Shown here: piece by piece, positions 35,992 through 44,721 of the stretch
How positions within the stretch are numbered: position 1 is the first letter of the stretch
Layout: every line of letters starts with the position of its first letter
Assembly (NCBI RefSeq): GCF_001592755.1
Contig: NZ_LUKF01000016.1
Span: forward strand, 124,001-188,000
DNA: 64,000 nucleotides
Reading direction: 5' to 3'
From: Bdellovibrio bacteriovorus
GTDB lineage: Bacteria > Bdellovibrionota > Bdellovibrionia > Bdellovibrionales > Bdellovibrionaceae
Program-made: the position numbers and the translations under genes
Notes under the pieces: generated by a model
Told to the model about the DNA's origin: nothing
Database searches by the model: none
Seen by the model: the letters and a program-made list of their open reading frames with translations, nothing else

Positions 35992-37842
35992 TTAAATATC
36001 TAAATCAGGTTCTGGGGGCGGAAGCGGCGGCGGTTGCGGCGTTGATAACAGCTCGCCTCGCGTATATCCGGCACCGCGTGTGGCCCGCGCCATCGCATTG
36101 ATCGAAAACTTTGGTGTGCGATCGGCCTTAAAAAGTCCGTTCGCCTCTTGAAATGTATCGGTGAACTGCGTGTAACAGAAACCGCAAAAAAGTTCGATGC
36201 GATGAATAGCGTCCATCAACTTTTCATACTTTCTTCTAAATTCTCCCGACGATTGCACCGAAGAGTAACCCCACGTCGAGGTGCACTCAGAAGGATCGAC
36301 AAAAGCAATCCCGCCAAACTCGGTGATCATCACGGGCTGTCCTCCATGCGGATAGCCTTCCACGGTGAGAACTCGGCCCCCGGGACGATACTTCGTCAGT
36401 ACATCACCGATATTTTGGTGAGACGTGTATTTTTTTAAAAGCCGCTCCGGCTGATCATCATAGTCATGAATTCCTAAAAGATCCGTCGCCGTGCTTTCCC
36501 ACCCGTCGTTGCCGATACAAGGCCGCGTGGGATCCAGAGTTTTCGTGATATGGTAAAGAGCCTGCACGCAATGTTGATGACTTTCCTTTTCGGCGAGGTC
36601 CGGCACCCCCCAGGATTCGTTAAAAGGCACCCACAAAATCACGCTGGGATGATTCATATCGCGACCGATGACTTCGACCCACTCTTTCAGAATTCTTTCA
36701 ACGGACTCGTGCGTGAAGCGGTAAGCACTTGGCATTTCTCCCCACACGACAAGTCCCAAAACGTCCGCCCAATAAAAGAACTCAGGATCTTCAATTTTCT
36801 GGTGTTTACGAACACCATTAAATCCTGCGGCTTTGATCAATTCGATATCTAGTTTCAAAGCTTCCGACGACGGAGGCGTCATAAATGTGTCTGGCCAGTA
36901 GCCTTGATCCAAGACCATACGCAGATAATAAGGACGGCCATTTAACATAAAGCGATCGCCGTGAAAGGCGACACTTCGCAAAGCGGTGTAGCTTTTCACT
37001 TTATCTAAAAGAAAATTACGATCCCACAGTTCTACATGAACGGTGATAAGTGTGGGCTTTTCAGGACTCCATAAAAGTTCATTACGGAAGTCATCAATAC
37101 CAGGATCCGAAAAAGCAATGCGACGATGCACTTCTTTGTGAACAACGTCGTAGGAGTCTTGTGCTAAAAGCTTGCCTTCACATTCCATGCGCACGCGCAC
37201 TTGAAGTCCATCAGCACAAGGACCTGTGACAAAGACTTCGCAGCCCACTTCCCATCTTTCAATCAATGGAGTCAGACGCAGCTTTTCTATATATGTCTCA
37301 AAGACTTCTTCAAGCCACACCGTTTGCCAAATTCCGCTGGTGCGTGGATACCAGATGCTGTGCGGATCTTTTTGCCAATCCTGCTTGCCACGAGGTTTCG
37401 CGAGATCAAAAGGATCATCATCGGCACACACCGAAATCACTTGATCGCCGCTGTCACTGAGGGCTTCGGTGATATCCAGAGTAAACGGAGTGTGTCCACC
37501 TTCATGACAACCCATGTACGAGTTGTTCACCCAAACTTTGGCTTGATAATCAACGGCACCAAAATGCAGTAAGATGCGTTTGCGCGCAATTCGTTGCACT
37601 TCAAAACGGCGCTGATACCAACATCGCGGATGAAAGCCCGTGTCGCCAATGCCACTCGCCTTACATTCGGGCACGAAGGGAACCTGGATCTTTAATGGCC
37701 ATTCTTTAATTTGTGACGGATGTGAAAAGGCCTGTGAGTCATCAAATAAAAAAGACCAAGTGCCGTTGAGTGACATCCAATTACTTCGTTGAAAGTTTTT
37801 TCGGGGATACGGATCTAAGGTGATTTCATTTCGTTGTGGCAT
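35992..37842 (-). CDS. Glycoside hydrolase family 2 protein
   Basis: A 616-residue cytoplasmic glycosidase without signal peptide. It has the GH2 order: sugar-binding jelly roll (1-190), immunoglobulin-like domain (190-300) and TIM barrel (300-590). The acid/base glutamate lies in WVPFNESWG near residue 410 and the nucleophile in PVMITEFGGIAF near 510. Substrate may be a beta-galactoside, glucuronide or mannoside. The C-terminus is a short Pro-rich tail. It heads a minus-strand operon (GH2, SRPBCC, ADH) divergent from the glycosyltransferase operon. Start has GGAGGG. Confidence 0.88.
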   Translation of the reverse strand: MPQRNEITLDPYPRKNFQRSNWMSLNGTWSFLFDDSQAFSHPSQIKEWPLKIQVPFVPECKASGIGDTGFHPRCWYQRRFEVQRIARKRILLHFGAVDYQAKVWVNNSYMGCHEGGHTPFTLDITEALSDSGDQVISVCADDDPFDLAKPRGKQDWQKDPHSIWYPRTSGIWQTVWLEEVFETYIEKLRLTPLIERWEVGCEVFVTGPCADGLQVRVRMECEGKLLAQDSYDVVHKEVHRRIAFSDPGIDDFRNELLWSPEKPTLITVHVELWDRNFLLDKVKSYTALRSVAFHGDRFMLNGRPYYLRMVLDQGYWPDTFMTPPSSEALKLDIELIKAAGFNGVRKHQKIEDPEFFYWADVLGLVVWGEMPSAYRFTHESVERILKEWVEVIGRDMNHPSVILWVPFNESWGVPDLAEKESHQHCVQALYHITKTLDPTRPCIGNDGWESTATDLLGIHDYDDQPERLLKKYTSHQNIGDVLTKYRPGGRVLTVEGYPHGGQPVMITEFGGIAFVDPSECTSTWGYSSVQSSGEFRRKYEKLMDAIHRIELFCGFCYTQFTDTFQEANGLFKADRTPKFSINAMARATRGAGYTRGELLSTPQPPPLPPPEPDLDI

Positions 37843-38018
37843 GAACCCTCCGCGTTAGCTAGAGCGCAACTGTTTCTAAATATGAAAGGGTGTTGTCGGT
37901 TTCGCACTATGTATTTAGGCACCGGCCCCGGAGACCTTTTGAAAGCGTGTTCAGATTGGCTTCAAAATAAAAATCACCAAAAAACATTTATCCCTTAACA
38001 ACTTCCGAAAGGTGCAAC

Positions 38019-39203
38019 ATGAGTCTTACTTGTGAAGCTTCAGACTTGCTTGTGTTCTCTCACTTACGCTGGAACTTTGTATTCCAAAGACCCCAACATC
38101 TTATGTCGCGTTTCGCGACCTTTCGTCGAGTGTACTTCATCGAAGAGCCCATCTTTCACTCTAATGATGAAGCAGAACTAGAGCTGCATCAGTCCAAAGA
38201 AGGAGTGACGGTAGTCGTTCCTCACCTGCCAGAAAAAATCGGATCTAAGGATCATGACTTTGTTCTGCAAAAACTTTTGGACAACCTGATGAATGAAGAA
38301 ATGATTGAAGAATATGCGGCCTGGTACTACACGCCGATGGCGCTGAACTTCAGTCGACATCTTTCTCCAGCCGTGACCATTTATGATTGCATGGATGAAC
38401 TATCTAAGTTTCACGGTGCTCCCCGCGAGCTGATTGACCGAGAGCAAGAGCTTTTGAAAAAAGCCGACCTGGTGTTTACAGGCGGCTATTCGCTGTATGA
38501 AGCCAAAAAAGATAAGCACGACAATGTCCATCCCTTCCCCAGTGGAATTGACGTTCATCACTTCAACACCGCTCGCGGAAACAAGAACGACCCTGAAGAT
38601 CAAGAGCATATTCCCCATCCACGCATGGGTTTCATCGGGGTTATTGATGAAAGAATGGACATCGAGCTGGTTCGCAAAACGGCGGAACTTCGCTCGGACT
38701 GGAACTTCATTATGATCGGGCCGGTTGTAAAAATAGATCCAGCAAGTTTACCGAAGCTTCCCAATATTCACTATCTCGGTAAAAAAGATTATGCGGATCT
38801 TCCTAAATACATGGCGGGGTGGGATTGCGCCTTAATGCCTTTTGCCCGCAATGAAGCGACTCGCTTTATCAGTCCGACTAAAACTCCAGAATATCTAGCG
38901 GCCGGATGTCCCGTGGTTTCCACACCTATTCGCGATGTCGTAGAACCTTACGGCAATCGCAGTTTGGTCGCGATTGGCGAAACCGCCGAAGAATTCGTCG
39001 CTCACATTGAAGAGGCTTTGGATCGCAATAAGTATGATGCCGAGTGGTTAGGAACTGTCGACGAGTTTTTAAAAGACATTTCTTGGGACGAAACCTGGAA
39101 GAAGATGGCGCACTTAGAAACCCATCACGCGCGTTTGAAATCCATGCCTCCGGGAATGACGAATCCTGAAACAATGAACATCAACTTTTTACGGGGAATG
39201 TGA
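38019..39203 (+). CDS. Glycosyltransferase (GT-B fold, GT4-like)
   Basis: A 394-residue cytoplasmic glycosyltransferase. The N-terminal part has an unusual opening (LRWNFVFQRPQHLMSRFA) seen in GT1/GT4-like proteins next to UDP-galactopyranose mutase genes. The C-terminal Rossmann half contains PTKTPEYLAAGCPVVSTPIR near residue 290, the nucleotide-sugar binding stretch. No membrane segment. First gene of a five-gene plus-strand operon; the next gene begins three bases after its stop. AAAGGTG ribosome site. Donor sugar could be UDP-galactofuranose given the neighbours (inference). Confidence 0.8.
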   Translation: MSLTCEASDLLVFSHLRWNFVFQRPQHLMSRFATFRRVYFIEEPIFHSNDEAELELHQSKEGVTVVVPHLPEKIGSKDHDFVLQKLLDNLMNEEMIEEYAAWYYTPMALNFSRHLSPAVTIYDCMDELSKFHGAPRELIDREQELLKKADLVFTGGYSLYEAKKDKHDNVHPFPSGIDVHHFNTARGNKNDPEDQEHIPHPRMGFIGVIDERMDIELVRKTAELRSDWNFIMIGPVVKIDPASLPKLPNIHYLGKKDYADLPKYMAGWDCALMPFARNEATRFISPTKTPEYLAAGCPVVSTPIRDVVEPYGNRSLVAIGETAEEFVAHIEEALDRNKYDAEWLGTVDEFLKDISWDETWKKMAHLETHHARLKSMPPGMTNPETMNINFLRGM

Positions 39204-39206
39204 TTT

Positions 39207-41375
39207 GTGACCAAACCAGAAATTTGGATAGGTATGGAATGCACGTTGAATCGAGTGGGCAATCGCTATTTCAACCAACTTGATTACAACGGACATCTCT
39301 TAAGAGACAGCGATCTGGATATGTTTGCGCAACTTGGAGCTCAACGTATTCGCTATCCTTGTGTGTGGGAACAGGTCTCAAGCAAAGAAGGCGTCTATAG
39401 CTGGCACGGCATGGACCAGCGATTGGACGCTCTTCGCAAGCGAGGACTCGTGCCGATTGCAGGACTGCTTCATCATGGAAGCGGCCCGCTTTTTACGAAT
39501 TTGTTGGATCCCCAGTTTCCCGAAAAATTCGCACGTTACGCGCGTGACTTTGCCACTCGTTATCCTTGGATCAATGACTATACTCCGATCAACGAAATTC
39601 TGACGACTTCAAGATTTAGCTGTTTGTACGGGCATTGGTTCCCGCACCGACACGACGACCGCAGCTTTACGAAGGCGCTGTATTTACAATGCAAGGCCAC
39701 TTCACTAGCTATGCGGGAAATCCGAAAGATCAATCCCCAAGCGCGCCTGATTCAGACTGAAGACATGGGGCGCGTTGAAAGCACCGAGCTGCTTCGCTAC
39801 CAGCGCGACTTTGAAAACAATCGACGTTGGCTGAGCTTTGACCTTTTAATGGGAAAAGTAGATTCATCACATCCGCTCTATACATATATAAAAAATGGTG
39901 TGACCGATGCGGAACTCAAATGGCTGCAGGACCACCCTTGTGTTCCCGACATTTTAGGCATTAATCACTACCAGCTCAGCAATCGCTATTTAGATGAGCG
40001 CCTCGAGTTTTATCCTTCATTTCTTCATGGTGGGAATCATCTGCACGCATATGCCGACGTTGGCGCGATTGATACGGGACAACTGGTATCGGCCTCGCCC
40101 TATGAAATTTTCAAAGAGGTGTGGGAGCGCTACAAACTGCCAATAGCTGTCACCGAAGCCCACACACGCGGCTATCGCGAAGACCAGATGTTGTGGTTGT
40201 CAGAGATTTGGCAGGCCACCACAAAACTTCTTGCGGAACGAGCCGATGTTCGCGCCGTGACGGCTTGGAGCCTGTTGGGCACATTTAATTGGAATTCGCT
40301 CTGCACACGTGATGAACGATTTTATGAACCCGGCGTTTTTGATCTTCGCACTCCCGATGGAAGCCCTCGTCCCACCGTTCTAACCAAGATGGTGAAGTCA
40401 CTTTCTGAAACGGGATCGTTTGAACATCCTTTATTGAATGAATCCGTGCGCTGGCGAAATCCTTCGCGCGCCCTCTATGCGCCGGCGTCCCTTTATTCTG
40501 AGCTTTCGACTCCGACGAAAAATCGCAAGGCCGTTTTAATCACCGGTGGTCGCGGCACCTTAGGCCGCGCGTTTGCTCGCGTTTGCGCTATTCGCAATAT
40601 TCCTTATTTTTTATTAGATCGCAGCCAGATGGATATAACAAACCGTGAAAAGGTGCGGGAAACCTTGAATGACATTAAACCTTGGGCGGTTATCAATGCC
40701 GCCGGATACGTCAAAGTAGACCGCGCGGAATTTGAAGCCTTGAAGTGTTTTAAAGAAAATGTCGAAGGCCCGCGTATCCTGGCTGAAGAGTGCGCCAAAG
40801 ACGGCATCGCATTTCTAACATTTTCTTCCGACATGGTTTTTGATGGACTGCAAGAAAACCCCTACCTTGAAAGCAGTCGAGTTTCTCCATTGAACGTATA
40901 CGGACGTTCGAAGGCGCAGGCCGAAGAAAAAGTTCTGACGGCCAACGAAAGTGCGCTGGTGGTTCGCACCAGTTCTTTCTTCGGGCCCTGGGACGAATAC
41001 AACTTCATCACTCGCTGTCTTAAAACGGTGAACCGAAATTTGAATTTCTATGCTCCGGAAGACACGAAGGTGTCCCCCACTTATGTTCCTGATCTGGTGA
41101 ATGCCAGCTTAGATCTTTTGGTCGACCAAGAAAAAGGGTTGATCCATTTAACAAACGACGCGGACGTCAGTTGGTCGGACTTTGCAGCAATGGCAGTAAG
41201 TCACCTTCCAGAAAATAAGTCCGACTACATTATTAAAAAGTCCTATCAAGAATTGGGAGCGGTCGCACGAAGACCTCTGCACAGCTCGCTAAGCAGTGAA
41301 CGCTTTCGCATTCTGCCCCCTTTGGAAGAAGCCTTGGATAGATACTTTCAACAACTGGAAATAGCGATTCTATAA
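39207..41375 (+). CDS. Fusion of GH1-like glycosidase and RmlD-like NAD(P) reductase
   Basis: A 722-residue two-enzyme protein. Residues 1-420 are a TIM-barrel glycosidase related to family 1: NE pair in TPINEILTTS near 129 as acid/base, and nucleophile glutamate in PIAVTEAHTRG near 317, where family 1 normally has TENG. Residues 435-722 are a short-chain dehydrogenase-type domain like dTDP-4-dehydrorhamnose reductase: ITGGRGTLGRAF near 445, AVINAAGYVKVD near 495, YGRSKAQAE (Tyr/Lys) near 570. Starts at GTG. No signal peptide. Between a glycosyltransferase and glf, so it probably edits or makes a sugar for the same glycan. Confidence 0.8.
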   Translation: MTKPEIWIGMECTLNRVGNRYFNQLDYNGHLLRDSDLDMFAQLGAQRIRYPCVWEQVSSKEGVYSWHGMDQRLDALRKRGLVPIAGLLHHGSGPLFTNLLDPQFPEKFARYARDFATRYPWINDYTPINEILTTSRFSCLYGHWFPHRHDDRSFTKALYLQCKATSLAMREIRKINPQARLIQTEDMGRVESTELLRYQRDFENNRRWLSFDLLMGKVDSSHPLYTYIKNGVTDAELKWLQDHPCVPDILGINHYQLSNRYLDERLEFYPSFLHGGNHLHAYADVGAIDTGQLVSASPYEIFKEVWERYKLPIAVTEAHTRGYREDQMLWLSEIWQATTKLLAERADVRAVTAWSLLGTFNWNSLCTRDERFYEPGVFDLRTPDGSPRPTVLTKMVKSLSETGSFEHPLLNESVRWRNPSRALYAPASLYSELSTPTKNRKAVLITGGRGTLGRAFARVCAIRNIPYFLLDRSQMDITNREKVRETLNDIKPWAVINAAGYVKVDRAEFEALKCFKENVEGPRILAEECAKDGIAFLTFSSDMVFDGLQENPYLESSRVSPLNVYGRSKAQAEEKVLTANESALVVRTSSFFGPWDEYNFITRCLKTVNRNLNFYAPEDTKVSPTYVPDLVNASLDLLVDQEKGLIHLTNDADVSWSDFAAMAVSHLPENKSDYIIKKSYQELGAVARRPLHSSLSSERFRILPPLEEALDRYFQQLEIAIL

Positions 41376-41384
41376 GGAGACGAC

Positions 41385-42533
41385 ATGAAAACGGAAATAG
41401 GAATTGCCGGAGCCGGTTTCGCCGGAGCAGTTTTAGCTCGAGAGCTTGCAGAAACCGGTCGCTTCAAAATCACAGTTTTTGATGAGCGCGAACATATCGC
41501 GGGGAATTGTCACACCGTGCGTGACCCCGAAACCGGCGTCATGGTGCATGAATACGGCCCTCATATCTTTAATACCAGCCGTCAAGATGTCTGGGACTAT
41601 GTCAATCGTTGGTCGAATTTCATTCCGTTCACAAATCGTGTGAAGGCTTTCACCGAAAAAGGCGTTTTTTCACTGCCAGTGAATCTTTTGACTATCAATC
41701 AATTCTTTCAAAAAAAGATGACTCCTCTTGAGGCTGAAGAGTTTATCAAAGAACAAAGCAAGAAAGATATTTCTGAACCCCGAACATTTGAAGAACAAGC
41801 CTTGAAGTTTTTGGGACCGGATCTTTATCACAATTTCTTTTATGGCTACACAAAGAAGCAATGGGGTGTCGAGCCTACAGAACTTCCCGCCTCCATCTTA
41901 AAGCGCCTTCCGGTACGCTTTAATTACGACGATAACTACTACAACCAGAAATATCAGGGTATCCCTCAAGAGGGATACACCGTCATTGTGCAAAAGATCC
42001 TCGATCACCCCGCAATCGAAGTTCGCCTGAAAACCCGTCTTTCTCCGGAAGATAAATCCAAGTTCCATCACATCTTTTGGAGCGGCCCGATGGATGGGTA
42101 TTTTAAATTCAAATTAGGACGCCTGCGCTATCGCACGTTGAAATTTGAACGCTTTACGGCCGAAGGAGATTTTCAAGGAAATCCTGTTATTAACTATTGC
42201 GAAGAAAAAGTGCCTTACACTCGCATCACAGAGCACAAGCACTTTGCTCCGTGGGAAGAACATAAAAAAACCGTGTGCTTTAAAGAGTACAGCGCTTTAT
42301 GCACGGAAAAAGACACTCCCTATTATCCTTTGCGGCTCTCTGAAGATATGTCGCTCCTGAAGCAGTACATGGAGCTTGCGGAGTCCGAAAAGAATGTGAC
42401 CTTTATTGGACGCTTGGGGACCTATCGCTATCTCGACATGCATGTCGTGATTGGTGAATCGCTAGATCTTGCCAAAGTGTGCTTAGACGAAAATATAACA
42501 GAATGGCCCCGCTTTAGCCATTCTCCGATTTAA
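41385..42533 (+). CDS. glf: UDP-galactopyranose mutase
   Basis: A 382-residue flavoenzyme converting UDP-galactopyranose to UDP-galactofuranose. The FAD-binding loop IAGAGFAGAVLARELA is at the N-terminus, HIAGNCHTVRDPETG follows, and HEYGPHIFNTSRQDVWDYV is the typical substrate region. YTKKQWG near 160 and a late RLGTYRYLDM near 345 (FAD/substrate contacts) are present. Length is typical. A good AAGGAG site lies ten bases after the fusion gene. It makes galactofuranose for a surface or storage glycan. Confidence 0.93.
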   Translation: MKTEIGIAGAGFAGAVLARELAETGRFKITVFDEREHIAGNCHTVRDPETGVMVHEYGPHIFNTSRQDVWDYVNRWSNFIPFTNRVKAFTEKGVFSLPVNLLTINQFFQKKMTPLEAEEFIKEQSKKDISEPRTFEEQALKFLGPDLYHNFFYGYTKKQWGVEPTELPASILKRLPVRFNYDDNYYNQKYQGIPQEGYTVIVQKILDHPAIEVRLKTRLSPEDKSKFHHIFWSGPMDGYFKFKLGRLRYRTLKFERFTAEGDFQGNPVINYCEEKVPYTRITEHKHFAPWEEHKKTVCFKEYSALCTEKDTPYYPLRLSEDMSLLKQYMELAESEKNVTFIGRLGTYRYLDMHVVIGESLDLAKVCLDENITEWPRFSHSPI

Positions 42534-42544
42534 AGGAGGAAGAT

Positions 42545-43567
42545 ATGCGTGTACTAGTTACTGGCGGCGCCGGTTACATCGGAAGTCACGTCGTTCGCCA
42601 ACTCATCGAGGAAGGACATCAGGTGCTGGTCCTTGATGATCTTTCAGAGGGACATTTAAAAGCGGTTCACCCGGAAGCTTTATTTATTCCCGGGAGCACC
42701 GCGCACTCCGAACTCTTAGTTAAGACTTTTCAAGAATATAGAATTGAAGCCGTCCTGCACTTTGCTGCAAATATCGAAGTCGCAGAAAGCGTCGAAAATC
42801 CCTACAAGTACTATCACAACAACGTCGCCAACACGCTCACTCTTTTGCGAGCCATGCATGATGCCAAAGTTGAAAAGCTGGTGTTTTCATCCACGGCCGC
42901 AGTTTACGGCGAACCTCAAGAAATTCCCGTCGAAGAACATCACTTGCGTCAGCCCGTAAATCCGTATGGCAAAAGCAAAATGATGGTGGAAATGATTATC
43001 GAGGACTTTGCGAAAGCCTATGGTCTTCAGTACGCCGTCCTCAGATACTTCAACGTCTGCGGCGCGGCTCCGGACGCCTCTATCGGCGAAGATCATCCAC
43101 ATGAAACTCATCTGATCCCGCGTATTTTAAAATCCGCGCTGCAGGCAAAGCCCGAGGTTAAAATCTTTGGCACCGATTACCCTACACCCGATGGAACCTG
43201 TGTCCGTGATTATATCCACGTCATGGATTTAGCGACAGCACACACCTTGGCTTTAACCTCACTAAGACCTGGCAATAGCGAAGTCTATAACATCGGAAGT
43301 GAAAAAGGATTTTCCGTTCGCGAAATCCTGCAAGCTTGCGAACGAGCGACGCAAGTCGAATTTATCGTCAAAGAAGAAAAGCGTCGGCCCGGCGATCCGG
43401 CGGTCCTCGTGGCCAGCAGTCAAAAGATTCAACGCAAATTGGGTTGGCAAAGAATGTATCCGCATATTGACACGATCATTGCTCATGCCTGGAACTGGCA
43501 TCGCACTCATCCCAACGGATACAGCGAAAAACATGCGGAATTCAAAACACAGTATCAACAACTCTAG
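42545..43567 (+). CDS. galE: UDP-glucose 4-epimerase
   Basis: A 340-residue short-chain dehydrogenase-type epimerase interconverting UDP-glucose and UDP-galactose. The NAD-binding loop VTGGAGYIGSHVV, the catalytic serine region FSSTAAVYG (near 115-125) and the Tyr/Lys pair in NPYGKSKMMVE near 140 are all visible, as is YFNVCGAAPD near 168. It supplies UDP-galactose for the adjacent mutase. AAAGGAGG site. Confidence 0.92.
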   Translation: MRVLVTGGAGYIGSHVVRQLIEEGHQVLVLDDLSEGHLKAVHPEALFIPGSTAHSELLVKTFQEYRIEAVLHFAANIEVAESVENPYKYYHNNVANTLTLLRAMHDAKVEKLVFSSTAAVYGEPQEIPVEEHHLRQPVNPYGKSKMMVEMIIEDFAKAYGLQYAVLRYFNVCGAAPDASIGEDHPHETHLIPRILKSALQAKPEVKIFGTDYPTPDGTCVRDYIHVMDLATAHTLALTSLRPGNSEVYNIGSEKGFSVREILQACERATQVEFIVKEEKRRPGDPAVLVASSQKIQRKLGWQRMYPHIDTIIAHAWNWHRTHPNGYSEKHAEFKTQYQQL

Positions 43568-43575
43568 GAGGAGTT

Positions 43576-44682
43576 ATGAAAGAAAATCAAAAGATCCGTT
43601 ATGCCGTCGTGGGACTGGGCCACATCGCGCAGACGGCGGTTTTGCCCGGATTTAAAAATGCAAAAAATTCTGAACTGACCGCTCTTGTTTCGGGTGATGA
43701 GACCAAATTAAAAAAATTAGGTAAGAAATATAAAGTGGAAAATCTTTATCACTATGACGACTACGAAGAATGTCTGCGCAGTGGTTTGATCGACGCCGTT
43801 TACATTGCAACTCCAAACGTGCATCATCGCGAGTTCGCGGAAAAAGCGGCTTATCATGGCATTCACGTCCTGACGGAAAAACCGATTGCGACCACGGTTG
43901 CCGATGCTGTCTCAATGATGCGAGCCGCTGATCGTAATGATGTGAAAATGATGGTGGCGTACCGTCTTCACTTTGATCCAGCCAACCTAAAGGCCATTGA
44001 GATTGCACAAAGTGGCAAGTTGGGTGAACTGCGCATTTTCAATTCTCTTTTCTCCTATCAACTGACAGATCCTACAAACATTCGTTTGCAGGCGGAACAA
44101 GGTGGCGGACCCCTTTTAGATATCGGTGTTTATTGCTTAAATGCCGCTCGTTACCTTTTCCGGGACGAGCCCGTAGAGTGCTTTGCCTGGACAATGAATA
44201 GCTCGGATGAACGCTTTAGTGAGGTTGAGGAGATGATGGCGGTAACACTGCGCTTTCCTGAAACTCGCATTGCCACTTTCACGATTAGTTTTGGCGCCTC
44301 TGACACTTCGTCATTTGATCTTGTCGGTACTAAAGGCTGTCTGCGTTTGGAACATGCTTACGAGTATGCCGAAGACATGGAATTGACGACGACAATCAAT
44401 GGCAAAGAGAAGTCCTACACTTTCAAAAAACACGATCAGTTCGGTCCAGAGCTGGAATACTTCTCCGAATGTATCTTGAAACACAAGCAACCGGAACCTT
44501 CCGCTGAAGAGGGACTTCTTGATATTAAGATTATTGAGGCTCTATTTGAATCAGCGCGATACGGTAGACCAGTCAAACTTGACTACTTCAAAAAAATGAC
44601 TCGCCCATCGGAATCGCAAAAGATTAAAAAACCGGCTCGCGCGGAACCCGATGTCGTTCACGCCCGCAGCCCCCACAATTAA
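43576..44682 (+). CDS. Gfo/Idh/MocA family oxidoreductase
   Basis: A 368-residue NAD(P)-dependent sugar oxidoreductase. The Rossmann start YAVVGLGHIAQTAVLPGF, the signature TEKPIATTVADA near 100, and the C-terminal sheet domain with GGGPLLDIGVYCLNAARY near 175-190 fit the glucose-fructose oxidoreductase group. The substrate is probably a free or nucleotide-linked sugar. The last 30 residues are an extra basic tail (KIKKPARAEPD). Last enzyme of the glf-galE operon; AGGAGG site eight bases after galE. Confidence 0.87.
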   Translation: MKENQKIRYAVVGLGHIAQTAVLPGFKNAKNSELTALVSGDETKLKKLGKKYKVENLYHYDDYEECLRSGLIDAVYIATPNVHHREFAEKAAYHGIHVLTEKPIATTVADAVSMMRAADRNDVKMMVAYRLHFDPANLKAIEIAQSGKLGELRIFNSLFSYQLTDPTNIRLQAEQGGGPLLDIGVYCLNAARYLFRDEPVECFAWTMNSSDERFSEVEEMMAVTLRFPETRIATFTISFGASDTSSFDLVGTKGCLRLEHAYEYAEDMELTTTINGKEKSYTFKKHDQFGPELEYFSECILKHKQPEPSAEEGLLDIKIIEALFESARYGRPVKLDYFKKMTRPSESQKIKKPARAEPDVVHARSPHN

Positions 44683-44721
44683 TAACTTGGCTGAAATTTC
44701 AGCCATAACAAGGAGGAAGAC

